Position numbers and translations under genes: made by a program
Notes under the pieces: model-generated
What the model was told of the DNA's origin: nothing
The model's database searches: none
Seen by the model: only the letters and a program-made list of their open reading frames with translations
Shown here: in pieces, positions 8,145-17,432 of the stretch
Layout: each line of letters begins with the position of its first letter
Position numbering within the stretch: position 1 is the first letter of the stretch
DNA from: Octadecabacter antarcticus 307
GTDB lineage: Bacteria; Pseudomonadota; Alphaproteobacteria; Rhodobacterales; Rhodobacteraceae
DNA: 64,000 nucleotides
Direction: 5' to 3'
NCBI RefSeq assembly: GCF_000155675.2
Contig: NC_020911.1
Location: 1,788,501 to 1,852,500, forward strand

Positions 8145-9334
8145 TGGATGATTTTCATGATTTGCCACCAATGCCGCCGGTTGAGGCTTACCTGGAATGC
8201 AAATCGAATGTGACGATACCGTTGCAGTTTCCTACACCTTTTGTTTGGCAAGACCCGGCAACATTGCCGCGGCGTCCATGGCTCTATGGGCGTCACCTGT
8301 TGCGTCGCCAAGTCTCTGTCACTGTCGCACCGGGCGGTGTTGGTAAGTCGTCATTGACGATCTGTGAAGGGCTGGCGATGGCATCGGGTCGCAATTTGAT
8401 GGGCGAATGGGTTGCGGATGATTTGTCTGTCTGGATATTCAACCTAGAAGATCCACGCGACGAATTACAACTGAGGATCACGGCGGCGATGCAACATCAC
8501 AAGGTGACGCCGGAGGAGATCGCAGGCCGTTTCTATGTGGATACTGGGCGTGAACGCGAACTCTGCACGGCTGTCGCTGGCCGTGATGGTGCGATGATCG
8601 TTAAGCCCGTGATGGATGCACTGGCCAAAGAAATCGCCTTTCGTAATATCGACGTTCTGGTGATCGACCCCTTTGTGTCGTCACACCGCGCAGGCGAGAA
8701 TGACAACAACGCTATTGATATGATTGCAAAGGAATGGGCGCGACTAGCCGATAGGTGCAATTGCGCAATCGAGTTGGTTCACCACACACGCAAAACCAAT
8801 GGTGCTGAAGCGACAACGGAAGATGGGCGTGGAGGGTCTGCCTTGTTGGCCGCTGCACGTTCGGGCCGTGTCCTCAATAAAATGGCCGATAATATTAAGG
8901 AGGACGCTGGCATCCCCGCCACGGACCCGCGTACCTATTTTGCAGTTACACGCGATAAGGCCAACTTAGCACCTGCGGGCAAACGCCAATGGCGTCGTAT
9001 GGATACTTTTGAGTTGGCCAATGGTGAAGACGTTGGCGTCTGTGAGGTCTGGGAATGGCCCGACACGTTTGACGGCATGACTGCCAAAGACCTGTTGGCT
9101 GTCCAGAACGCAATCGAAGGCAAGACTGCAAGGTTCTCTGATCAGGCTGGTGACCAATGGGCTGGCTGCATTGTGGCAGTTGTGCTTGGCATGGATGCAA
9201 CGATAGATCGCAGGCGGATCAAGCGGATCATAGCAGGATGGTTAAAATCTGGGGCGCTGGTTAAGGGTGAGGCCTATGGCCCGCACCGCCGCAAAGTACC
9301 GGTTCTGGAGGTGGGCGAATGGGCAACCGAATGA
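8141..9334 (+). CDS. RepA-like hexameric helicase ATPase (AAA_25)
   Basis: RecA-fold ATPase of 397 residues. Walker A APGGVGKSS spans residues 63-71 and Walker B DVLVIDPF ends near Asp176. A following Gly-rich H-H-T-R-K stretch (VHHTRKTNGAEATTEDGRGGSALL) matches the L1/L2 region of the RSF1010 RepA group of replicative helicases. The C-terminal 70 residues look like a small winged-helix domain (IDRRRIKRIIAGWLKSGALV). Proteins of this group support replication of plasmids and excised islands. It is the last gene of a four-gene overlapping run after the integrase. A broken second copy lies at 14797-15478 and a 58-bp scrap at 39148. Confidence 0.85.
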   Translation: MMDDFHDLPPMPPVEAYLECKSNVTIPLQFPTPFVWQDPATLPRRPWLYGRHLLRRQVSVTVAPGGVGKSSLTICEGLAMASGRNLMGEWVADDLSVWIFNLEDPRDELQLRITAAMQHHKVTPEEIAGRFYVDTGRERELCTAVAGRDGAMIVKPVMDALAKEIAFRNIDVLVIDPFVSSHRAGENDNNAIDMIAKEWARLADRCNCAIELVHHTRKTNGAEATTEDGRGGSALLAAARSGRVLNKMADNIKEDAGIPATDPRTYFAVTRDKANLAPAGKRQWRRMDTFELANGEDVGVCEVWEWPDTFDGMTAKDLLAVQNAIEGKTARFSDQAGDQWAGCIVAVVLGMDATIDRRRIKRIIAGWLKSGALVKGEAYGPHRRKVPVLEVGEWATE

Positions 9335-9767
9335 TGTGCGTGACCACCTCAAGAATTCTGGTAGCGCCGTGTCGCGCAGACCATTGCAAATCAGGTGCGC
9401 CTCTACCAACACTCCCAACGGGTGTGGGATAAACAACGCCGGATGGGTCTTATCCGCGCGAACGCGGTGATCAGCCCGATGGGGACCCTTAGGTTGTCGC
9501 TGATAATACGTTAGACTGTCAATTCGACGTTGATGTTCCCAATAGGGTTTGGGTCACAGACATCAGGAGTAAACTCGTGAAGCACGCGTTGATTTGAGAC
9601 GGTCATCTAACTGGAGTGACCATTTTTATGCGGGCTGTAGAAAAGTGTTCGCATTTTGTTCTTCCGCAATATAGTCTAACAATCAGAGCCTTTTGCAGAC
9701 GTATGTTGAGCTTCGGCTCGTACGACGCGGGTGCGTGACTTCATGTTTGGAAAACTGAGTTCTTAAA
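9335..9767. other. noncoding gap after the helicase gene
   Basis: No supported gene. The first 100 bases resemble the DNA that follows the decayed helicase copy (15479-15570), so this flank was duplicated with the gene. It includes CTACCAACACTCCCAACGGG, the weaker counterpart of the strong hairpin at 15543. A 33-codon frame at 9331-9432 is not kept in the second copy, which has a stop at codon 7. The rest shows nothing. Confidence 0.5.
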
Positions 9768-9971
9768 ATGACGAATGCTTCAATGATCCAAAAACCTTTG
9801 ATGTCTGGGCTGAGCGGCAGGCAATGCCAATCTAAAACCTTCGTTGTTGCAAAGAAATTTTGTCTTCCAACAGACTGGACAACCGAGGCGCTACCAACTG
9901 TGCGCGTGGCGTGGAAGCCCGAGACCTTCCAGGCTTTTCTGGTTACTGCAAACTATGCGGGGCGGTGCTGA
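9768..9971 (+). CDS. small hypothetical ORF before topoisomerase
   Basis: A 67-residue frame that ends 3 bases before the topoisomerase start, suggesting that it is a leader gene of the same transcript. The sequence MTNASMIQKPLMSGLSGRQCQSKTFVVAKKF... shows no motif, signal peptide or membrane segment. Upstream spacing to a ribosome site is unclear. It could be real or a remnant. Confidence 0.35.
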   Translation: MTNASMIQKPLMSGLSGRQCQSKTFVVAKKFCLPTDWTTEALPTVRVAWKPETFQAFLVTANYAGRC

Positions 9972-9974
9972 GAT

Positions 9975-12086
9975 ATGGGCGGCTCGCTTGTCATTGCAGA
10001 AAAACCCTCACAGGCGCGCAATCTTCGTGAGGCATTGGGAAACCGCTATGGCAGAATATTGTCTGCACGCGGGCACATCTTCAAGCTGGCGGAGCCCGCT
10101 GAAGTTAACGAGGCTTGGAAAAAGTGGTCCTATGAGGTGTTGCGCCCTGAATCTGGATTCTACCCGCTGCGCCCGGATAACAGTCATGGCAAAGATAAGC
10201 TGATTTCAGAAATCAAAGTAGCCCTGAAAGAGGCTGACCGCGTGATTATTGCAACCGACTGTGACCGTGAGGGTCAGGCCATCGGCGAAAATATCCTGCG
10301 CTACTTTAAATTCAAGGGCGAGGTGCTGCGGGCAATGTTCTCTGCGGAAGATCCCGTCTCCCTGCGACAATCATTCGAGGCCTTAAAGCCCAATGAGCAC
10401 TACAGGCCGCTTTATGCTGCTGCTGTGGCACGCGCGCAAAGTGACCAGATTGCCAATCTGACGGCCACACGGGCGGTTACAATTGCCCTCAAACCGCATG
10501 GGATGAAGGGTGCGATTGGCATAGGCCGGGTCAAAACTCCAACCATGGGAATTGTTTGCGCAAGAGAGCGTGAAATCCAGGGTTTTGAGGCAAGACCCTA
10601 TTTTGATCTTTGGGTTGATGTCAGTGACGGCAAAGACGTCCTGCGTCTAAAGCATTTCCCGGCTCACGAGGCGCGGGTTTTTGATGGGGGTTTGGCGCAA
10701 AAGATCACCGCATCCTTTGATCCTTGGAAAGGCCCTTTGCAGGTCACCTTTGAGAAGAAGAAGCAACCGCCGCCACGCCTAATGGATTTGCCGCTCTTGC
10801 AGCAACGTGCAGCGCGCTGGGGCTGGTCTGCACAAAAGACGCTTGATGTGGCTCAGAGGCTCTATGAGACCCATAAGCTTACGACATACCCTAGGGCCGA
10901 GACAAAATACTTGCCGGAGGTGGAAAAACAAAATGCACAAGCGATGCTCGATGGCTTGCGTAAACTGCCCTTTGTCAAAGTGGCCTACGAGACGCCAACG
11001 TATCGCATGGGGAAGCGGGGCTGCTTTTCTGACGAAGGGCTCGCCGGTGCGTCGCATCATGCGATCATTCCAAACTTTAAGACCCGTGATAAATGGGCTC
11101 GTGTTCTCGGGGCATTGTCCGTCGATGAGCGCCGTCTTTTTGAACTGATTGCATTGAGCTATACCGCTGCCATTGGCCCGGACCGGCTCTATGATCGCAC
11201 AGAAATCTCCTTGATGGCTGAACAGCGCAAGTTTGCCGCAAGTGGCATTGTCGAACAGCAGCCAGGCTGGCGAGAAGCCTTGGGGGCTGATCCTGATGCA
11301 AGCAAGAAGAGCGATGCTGAAGCTGCGGCCATCCTGCCGCCCTGGAAGGATCACCAGGTGGTCGATGCCGTAAAAGCTGGGGCAGATCAAAAGACGACCA
11401 AGCCGCCAGCCCGTTTCAATGAAGGCACCTTGATCAAAGCAATGCAGGAAGCTTGGAAGTATGCCCGAGATCCAAAGACAGCGGAGCGCTTAAAAGGTGC
11501 TGCTGGGATTGGGACGCCAGCGACGCGCGCCTCCATTCTTGAGGGGCTAAAAACCCAGAACCTGTTTGAGATTATTGATAAGCATCTAGCGCCAAGCGCC
11601 CTTGCACTTGCAATTTATGACGTTCTTCTGAAAGAAGCCCCTGAAATCCTCGATCCGGCTGCGACAGCTGAAATGGAGATGGCCCTTGATGGTATTCTCA
11701 AAGGGGAACAGGATCCACGCACCGTGGTCGATACCATTGTGGCACGCGCGGCGGCGTTGGCGGCGAAGATGGAGCAGCGCGGTCAGTCGGGCGCTAAACT
11801 CGATATTGATTTTACCGCCAAACCTAGCCCAAAGATGCTTCAGGCCGCGCGAGCCAAAGCTAAGCGTATGGGTTCGCGCCTTCCAAAAGGCGCAACAACT
11901 GATCGAAACGCCTGTTCTGAATTTTTAGGTCCGCGACCAAAAGGGAACGGTCCAAGTGATGCACAGATATCTTTTGCGCGTAAGATTGCTCATGATGCGA
12001 ATGTGGACCTGCCGGCAGCGACCCTCGGGGATCGCGCTGCGCTTTCTGCTTTCATCAAAAAGAACAAAGGGAAGTTGTCAACCTGA
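9975..12086 (+). CDS. topB: type IA DNA topoisomerase (topoisomerase III)
   Basis: Type IA topoisomerase of 703 residues. The N-terminal Toprim domain begins SLVIAEKPSQARNLREALG and has its acidic motif IIATDCDREGQAIGENI near residue 95. The nucleophile is Tyr305 in TTYPRAETKYLP; the usual form is YPRTDSRYLP, so the neighbours Thr, Asp and Ser are Ala, Glu and Thr here. GRVKTPTMGIV near residue 185 matches the family. No C-terminal zinc-finger cluster is seen; the end is a Lys-rich tail. Such enzymes relax and decatenate DNA, and plasmid or ICE copies assist their replication or transfer. Next to a RepA-like helicase it fits that role. Confidence 0.9.
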   Translation: MGGSLVIAEKPSQARNLREALGNRYGRILSARGHIFKLAEPAEVNEAWKKWSYEVLRPESGFYPLRPDNSHGKDKLISEIKVALKEADRVIIATDCDREGQAIGENILRYFKFKGEVLRAMFSAEDPVSLRQSFEALKPNEHYRPLYAAAVARAQSDQIANLTATRAVTIALKPHGMKGAIGIGRVKTPTMGIVCAREREIQGFEARPYFDLWVDVSDGKDVLRLKHFPAHEARVFDGGLAQKITASFDPWKGPLQVTFEKKKQPPPRLMDLPLLQQRAARWGWSAQKTLDVAQRLYETHKLTTYPRAETKYLPEVEKQNAQAMLDGLRKLPFVKVAYETPTYRMGKRGCFSDEGLAGASHHAIIPNFKTRDKWARVLGALSVDERRLFELIALSYTAAIGPDRLYDRTEISLMAEQRKFAASGIVEQQPGWREALGADPDASKKSDAEAAAILPPWKDHQVVDAVKAGADQKTTKPPARFNEGTLIKAMQEAWKYARDPKTAERLKGAAGIGTPATRASILEGLKTQNLFEIIDKHLAPSALALAIYDVLLKEAPEILDPAATAEMEMALDGILKGEQDPRTVVDTIVARAAALAAKMEQRGQSGAKLDIDFTAKPSPKMLQAARAKAKRMGSRLPKGATTDRNACSEFLGPRPKGNGPSDAQISFARKIAHDANVDLPAATLGDRAALSAFIKKNKGKLST

Positions 12087-12260
12087 CCTTCACCGCATTC
12101 GCGACGTGCCAGTGACAGACCAACGCTGTCATCTGATTGTCTGCAGCCATGGTCTGCCCGATGCTAAAATCAGTAAGGACGTAGCAATTGTCTAGTAACG
12201 TTGATTTGTTGGTATTCTACTTGGTGCGTGGCTGTCGTTTTCGGGGCGTAGAAATAGCTC

Positions 12261-14369
12261 CTAGTCGGTCATGAAAGCAGTATCGGTGACTTTAAACGCA
12301 AAGGCATAAGATCGCGCGGCATCCTCCAGCGCTGCAAAGCGGCCTGATTTACCGAAGTGGCCGGAGGACATGTTGGTGCGCAACATCAGCATATTATCGT
12401 CCGTTTTGGTCGCGCGCAAACGGGCCACCCATTTGGCGGGTTCCCAATACGTCACGCGTGGATCTGACACGCCTGCAGTGACAAGGATTGGCGGGTAATC
12501 CTGTGGTGTGACGTTATCATAAGGCGAATAGGCGCGGATATCTTCAAAGGCTTGCTGACTCGCGATCGGGTTGCCCCATTGAGACCACTCGCCGGGGGTT
12601 AGGGGCAGGGTGTCGTCAAGGATGGTCGTTAGAACATCAACGAAGGGTACATCCGCAATGGCGCCAGCCCACAAGTCAGGCCGCATGTTTAAGGCAGCAC
12701 CCACCAACAATCCACCAGCTGAACCACCCTGAATGACGATACGTGCAGGTGCGGTATAGCGTTCGGTGATCAAATGCTGCGCAACTGCAATGAAGTCATA
12801 AAAGGTATTGGGTTTGCCGCTAAACTTTGAGGTCTCATACCAGTTACGGCCCATCTCCTCGCCGCCGCGCACGTGGGCAATGACGTAGATAAAGCCACGA
12901 TTGACCAGTGACAGGCGGCCGCTTGAGAACGAGGCAGGCATGCTCATCCCATAAGATCCGTAGCCGTAAAGCAGGCAGGGTGCTGTCCCGTCCAACGGGG
13001 TGTCTGTATGATACAGGACCGTTACTGGAACCTGAGTGCCATCATGGGATGGGGCCATCGTTCGCACCGTGACATAATCCAGCGGATTGTGGCCGGACGG
13101 AATTTCCTGCGTCTTGCGCAAAACCCGCTGGGCGCTGGACAAATCGAAGTCAAATACCTGTGACGGTGTGGTTGGAGAAGTATACGTGAACCGGAACATA
13201 TCGGTGTCGTATTCAAGGCCGGGGTCGCCGCCAAGGCCGTAAGCCTGTTCATCAAACGCGATGACTTGTGCGGCCGCGATCGGCTGGTCCTTGCCGACGT
13301 AACAGATGCGGGGCAGGGCATTGCGGCGCTCGATCCAGATCAACCAATCTTTATGGACCATAGTGGAAACAATCCTGCGCCCGTCTTCATGGGCGATCAG
13401 ATCAACCCAATTGGCACGGGACGGGGCCGCGACAGAAACCGTCATGACCTTGAAATCGATGGCGTCGTCGGCGTTTGTGTGGATGATAAACGCATCACCT
13501 TGATGGTCGATGTCATACTCCAAACCTTGGGTGCGCGGTTCGATAAGCATGGGGGCGGCAGCGGGATCAGACGTGGGAATAACGCTGACTTCGTTTTCAT
13601 CGTTCATGCCTGTTAGAATTGTAATGAACGCCCCGGACCGCTGGCGATAGACATCGACGTCATAGCGCGGATCATCTTCGCTAAAGACCAGCACGTCGTC
13701 TGCGGGATCGCTGCCCAATGTATGGCGGAACACCTTGTTATACTTATGGTTTGCATTGGCGCGCACGTAAAACAGCGTTTGCCCGTCGGCCCACGCGACA
13801 GATCCCACGTCGGAGATATGGTAGTCCAGATCAGTGCCGTTTTCGATATTTCGAAAGCTCAGGCGATAGAATTCAGAGCCGTTCACGTCCGCCGCCCAAG
13901 CCAGAACCTTTTGGTCTGGTGATGTCGCCGTCTGACCCAGGTCAAAATAGTCGTGGGCTGCGGCCTGCGTGTTGACGTTAAGTACGACATGGTCTTCGCC
14001 TCCGGCTCGCGGCGTACGGATGAACAAGGGGTATTCGGCTCCACCATCGAAACGGGTGCTATAGGCAAAGGGACCGTTTTTGTGTGCAACGCTGCTGTCA
14101 TCTTCTTTGATACGGCCGCGCATTTCTTTGACCAGTTGATCCTGAAGATCGGTCGTGTCCGCCATTGCCGCGTCATAATAGGCATTCTCGGCATTTAAAT
14201 ATGCGGCAATGTCGACGGGGAGTTTGTCGGGTTCCCGCATCGCCTCTTGCCAATTGGGCGCGCGGAGCCAGCCGTAATCATCGTGCAGATCGACGCCGTG
14301 AACCTGTGTTGTCAACGGGCGGCAGTCTGCAACAGGGAAGTCTGGCAAGGCTTTAAATGAGCGGCGCAT
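12261..14369 (-). CDS. ptrB: oligopeptidase B (S9A serine peptidase)
   Basis: Cytoplasmic serine oligopeptidase of 702 residues, full length for the family. The N-terminal two thirds are the beta-propeller (DDYGWLR near residue 30 is the conserved entry), and the C-terminal third is the alpha/beta hydrolase domain. The catalytic triad is Ser550 in GGSAGG, Asp636 in GVSDPRV and His671 in SSGHFG. GRNWYE and RGGEEMGR are further family blocks. It cleaves short peptides after basic residues. There is no signal peptide. It is a single-gene unit inside the island, convergent with topB, and is probably cargo rather than part of the mobility machinery. Confidence 0.93.
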   Translation of the reverse strand: MRRSFKALPDFPVADCRPLTTQVHGVDLHDDYGWLRAPNWQEAMREPDKLPVDIAAYLNAENAYYDAAMADTTDLQDQLVKEMRGRIKEDDSSVAHKNGPFAYSTRFDGGAEYPLFIRTPRAGGEDHVVLNVNTQAAAHDYFDLGQTATSPDQKVLAWAADVNGSEFYRLSFRNIENGTDLDYHISDVGSVAWADGQTLFYVRANANHKYNKVFRHTLGSDPADDVLVFSEDDPRYDVDVYRQRSGAFITILTGMNDENEVSVIPTSDPAAAPMLIEPRTQGLEYDIDHQGDAFIIHTNADDAIDFKVMTVSVAAPSRANWVDLIAHEDGRRIVSTMVHKDWLIWIERRNALPRICYVGKDQPIAAAQVIAFDEQAYGLGGDPGLEYDTDMFRFTYTSPTTPSQVFDFDLSSAQRVLRKTQEIPSGHNPLDYVTVRTMAPSHDGTQVPVTVLYHTDTPLDGTAPCLLYGYGSYGMSMPASFSSGRLSLVNRGFIYVIAHVRGGEEMGRNWYETSKFSGKPNTFYDFIAVAQHLITERYTAPARIVIQGGSAGGLLVGAALNMRPDLWAGAIADVPFVDVLTTILDDTLPLTPGEWSQWGNPIASQQAFEDIRAYSPYDNVTPQDYPPILVTAGVSDPRVTYWEPAKWVARLRATKTDDNMLMLRTNMSSGHFGKSGRFAALEDAARSYAFAFKVTDTAFMTD

Positions 14370-14796
14370 ATCGATCCTTTTAGGTTGGTCTATATAAGTC
14401 TGTCGTCGACGTTCAAAAATGACAATGGCAGCCTAAGCGATTGGATGAATCTTAGCCCATATCAGAGGTAGTTGGCGTTCGGTTTTGTGCGGTGTGGGTA
14501 CTATAAAATTTAGTTATGGTCCGCACCTTGGGACGTTCAGGTACAGCTTTCAAATTAATTCCATTCATGAACCACGCAGCATATTTTCGACTAAAACCAC
14601 TGCCGTATTAGCAAACGTAATCTATGCGGTCACAGATCCAATAGCCAGTAGCAGTTTACTCGCCAACCAATGCCTTGGTCGCCCTGTTTATGACCATTAT
14701 AGTTGATTTTAAACCTTTTAGCGCATCCTTGATGCTGCGAAGGAATGAGGATCGCGTTGCTGTATCAGGGTGCAGCCGTTCAATATTTTGCTTGAT
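14370..14796. other. intergenic gap upstream of ptrB
   Basis: The promoter of ptrB should lie just right of 14369. Short frames here overlap one another and have no ribosome sites. No repeat or tRNA is seen. Confidence 0.45.
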
Positions 14797-15478
14797 TATA
14801 GGCGTCACAAGTTGCGCGGCCAAGTCACTGTCACTGTCACTGTCGCACAGGGCGGGTTCGATCAGTCGTCATTGACGATCTGTGAAGTGCTGACGATGGC
14901 ATCGGGTCGCGATTGGGTGGGTGAATGGGTCGCTGATGATTTGTCTGACAGGACATTCAACTTGGAAAATCCTCCCGATGAATTGCAACTGCGAATCACG
15001 GCGGTGATGCAACAACACAAGATTGCGCCAGAAGAGATCGAAGGCAATTAATATGTGCACACTGGGTGTGAACGCGGGCTCTGCACGGCTGTCGTCGGCC
15101 GTGATGGTGCGATGATCGCTAAACCATGGATGCACTGGCCGAAGAAGTCGTCTATCGCAATATCGACGTCCTTGTGATCGACCCCTTTGTGTTGTCACAC
15201 CGCGCAGGAGAGAATGACAACAATGCGGTTGAAATAATTGCAAAGGAATGTGCGCGTCTGGCCGATAGATGCAATTGCGTAATCGAGTTGGTTCACTACA
15301 TGCGCAAAACCAACTGTGCTGAAGTGCTTGGCATGGATGCCACTATAGATCGCAAGCGGATCACGCGGATCATAGAAGATTGGTTACAATCTGGTGCGCT
15401 AGTGAAGGGTGAGGCCTATGGCCCGCAACGTCGCAAAGTGCCGGGTCTGGAGGTGGCCGAATGGGCAACCCAATGATG
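14797..15478 (+). pseudogene. decayed second copy of the RepA-like helicase
   Basis: Clear DNA-level similarity to 8285-9334. Damage is visible: the Walker A lysine region GGVGKSS has become GGFDQSS; a stop replaces the Arg-Phe codons in EIAGRFYVDT (GGCAATTAA near 15050); a few bases are lost before the MDALA block, shifting the frame; and about 370 bases between GAE and VLGMD are deleted. Two open pieces remain (to 15051 and 15126-15476). Similarity continues past the stop to about 15570. It shows that the replication module was once present twice in this region. Confidence 0.88.
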
Positions 15479-16074
15479 TGCGTGACCACCTAAAGAACCG
15501 TGGTACCGCAGGGTCGCGCATACTATTGCCAATGAGGTGCGCCACTACCACCACCCCCTACGGGGGTGGGTGGTGGTGGTAGTGCTGTACACCTTCGCGG
15601 TTGTGTAGTGGCGCAAGCTGGCTTTGATGAGGTCACAAAGCTTAGGGCCGTGGGCGCAGGTTGTTGTAATTCGTTCTCGCTGTGTGGCCTGCCGCAGCTT
15701 TTCGAGATAAATCTACTAACATCCAGTCGAGTTGGAATCTAGCTCCACCGCTTATATGGGGGAGGGGTGGGTCAAATCGCTCCAGACTCTTCATGGCGCA
15801 GACCCACTAACACCCTCACGCGCAGATTTTATTTCCCAGCGCGAGGTAGTATTTGGTGAATGATGACCATTCAAACTTCGTAAAGAAGAGGATTGAGGGG
15901 TTATGATAATAATAGATTTTAAACTGTTTAAATTCAATGCTTTAACATAATTCTTCCAGGGCGTTTTTAGCAGTGATGGCGTTTTCGCCAGAGTTCAAAT
16001 CATTTTTCCCGAAACGTGCACCCATGGGTGGAAAAGCTGTCGTTCAAAAGAAATTCATAAGGCTGCTTCCGGCC
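15479..16074. other. gap after helicase relic
   Basis: Apart from the hairpin at 15543-15584 no gene or RNA is supported here. The first 90 bases are homologous to the flank of the intact helicase gene. The frame that starts at 15973 runs into the MITE and is not a real gene. Confidence 0.5.
15543..15584. repeat. large GC-rich hairpin downstream of helicase relic
   Basis: The left arm CACTACCACCACCCCC and the right arm, which ends GGTGGTGGTAGTG, are complementary over the outer 13 bases, with a further G/C-rich match near the loop after a small bulge. There is no T-run on either side, so it is not a standard terminator. The corresponding place after the intact helicase gene (9400-9430) has a weaker inverted repeat. 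It may be a remnant of an origin or a strand-processing site of the mobile module. Confidence 0.55.
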
Positions 16075-16292
16075 TATTCTGTTGAAAAACTCCGATTTTG
16101 GCTGAAATTCGAAAATAATTCTCCACACAGCGCAACTATGATACTTCGGCGAGGGGTTCGGCAAAAAAGAGGGCTCAAAGCGCTGTTGCGTCTCTTTGGA
16201 GCCATTCGGGGCAATCTTCTTGGAGTATTCGCAAGGGCGTGCTTTTGGCGGGAATTTTCGAAATCCTATTTTTCGAGTTTTTCAACAGAATA
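16075..16292. mobile_element. MITE, copy 1
   Basis: A 218-bp nonautonomous element with perfect 18-bp terminal inverted repeats (TATTCTGTTGAAAAACTC inward at both ends). It is flanked by a 4-bp target duplication GGCC at 16071-16074 and 16293-16296. It contains no transposase. An almost identical copy at 29770-29987 has its own duplication CGCC. The size of the duplication would suit an IS5-like or IS1182-like mobiliser, but no such transposase is in the window. Confidence 0.9.
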
Positions 16293-16323
16293 GGCCCATT
16301 ACTGCCGTTCGTCGTCCTTGGGT

Positions 16324-16361
16324 CATGCTGCGGCGCGGCCCGTCAGACCGGACTTTCGCTG
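16324..16361 (+). repeat. dispersed intergenic repeat, motif 2 copy
   Basis: A 38-bp block starting CATGCTGCGGCGCGGCCCGT and ending CGGACTTTCGCTG. Related blocks occur at 31942-31979, 32353-32390, 33339-33376 and, on the other strand, 49801-49839. All copies are between genes. Confidence 0.75.
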
Positions 16362-16469
16362 TAAGTGCAAAATCTGCGACGAGCGAATTCACACTCTGCG
16401 GGACAAAATGTGCATTCGCTGCAGGCGATCCAATGTCTGCTTCTCGGGGCATAGCCCTTAATCACAATG

Positions 16470-17420
16470 CTAAGGCACCATAACACAAAGGAGTTCGAAC
16501 ATAATTGAGGCTCCCAAAAATGCCGTACCGCCGCTTTGATCAAAGGGGGGAGACACTTCGACCAAGTCCGCACCAATGATGTTTACTTTGTCTAACGCTC
16601 GGACAACCTGAACTGCTTGATACGAATTGGGCCCACCAATTTCCGGCGTGCCGGTCCCGGGCGCAAAGGCGGGGTCAACAAAGTCGATATCGTACGAAAT
16701 ATATGTGTCAGACTGGCCTACAATCTCACAGGCCTCTTCCATTACGTCGTCAACACCACGTGCGTGAAACTCCTCTATGGAGATGACCCGAATGCCGACA
16801 GAATTCGCAAAATCCCGATCTTCGTCGTCATAGGTCGTTCCGCGAATGCCAATCTGAACGATTTTTTTAGGATCAAGCAGACCCTCTTCAACCGCCCGTC
16901 TGAACGGTGTGCCATGCGTGTACTTTGTCCCGCCGAAATAGCTATCAAACAGATCGGTGTGACTGTCGAAATGGATCATCGACATCGGCGCATCTTTTGC
17001 CAAAGCCCGCAATACCGGCAAGGAGGTCAAATGATCCCCTCCTGCGGTCAGCGGGCGAACGCCAGCGGCCTTAACCTCTTCATAGAACGCCGTAACTCGC
17101 GACATCGTATCCATAAGATCTGCGGGGTTGGGCGCGACATCCCCAAGATCAGCGCAATTTGCGCGCTCAAACGGGCGAACGCCGGTCGCTCCGTTTTGCG
17201 CCCGCATCATGGTCGACATATCACGCAGTTGGCGCGGCCCGTGGCGCGGGCCGGCGCGATTGGTGGTGCCGCTATCCCAAGGCACCCCGATCAGGCCAAT
17301 TTCAACATCCTTTAGTTTTGGATCATCCAGCGTGACATGGGGCAAACGCATGAAGGTCGGCACGCCCGCAAAACGGGGGAGATCAAAACCGGAAACCGGT
17401 TGGAAAAACTTATCGCTCAT
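16470..17420 (-). CDS. agmatinase/ureohydrolase family protein
   Basis: Manganese-dependent ureohydrolase of about 316 residues; the family hydrolyses a guanidino group to urea plus amine (agmatinase, guanidinobutyrase, guanidinopropionase, guanidinase). In numbering from the ATG at 17426 the metal ligands are His132 in GGDH, Asp154, His156 and Asp158 in DSHTD, and Asp246 and Asp248 in SYDIDFVDP, followed by PGTGTPEIGG. The ATG at 17420 is preferred, since GGAGA is 8 bases upstream of it and only about 2 from the first ATG. It is the last gene of an ABC/SDR operon. The exact substrate is not determined. Confidence 0.88.
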   Translation of the reverse strand: MSDKFFQPVSGFDLPRFAGVPTFMRLPHVTLDDPKLKDVEIGLIGVPWDSGTTNRAGPRHGPRQLRDMSTMMRAQNGATGVRPFERANCADLGDVAPNPADLMDTMSRVTAFYEEVKAAGVRPLTAGGDHLTSLPVLRALAKDAPMSMIHFDSHTDLFDSYFGGTKYTHGTPFRRAVEEGLLDPKKIVQIGIRGTTYDDEDRDFANSVGIRVISIEEFHARGVDDVMEEACEIVGQSDTYISYDIDFVDPAFAPGTGTPEIGGPNSYQAVQVVRALDKVNIIGADLVEVSPPFDQSGGTAFLGASIMFELLCVMVP

Positions 17421-17432
17421 TGTCATTCTCCA

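Noticed and set aside
9331-9432. 33-codon ORF overlapping the helicase stop (starts MMCVTTSR)
   Set aside because: The homologous place after the decayed helicase copy has a stop at codon 7, and the sequence has no domain. The conserved part is better explained as duplicated flank.
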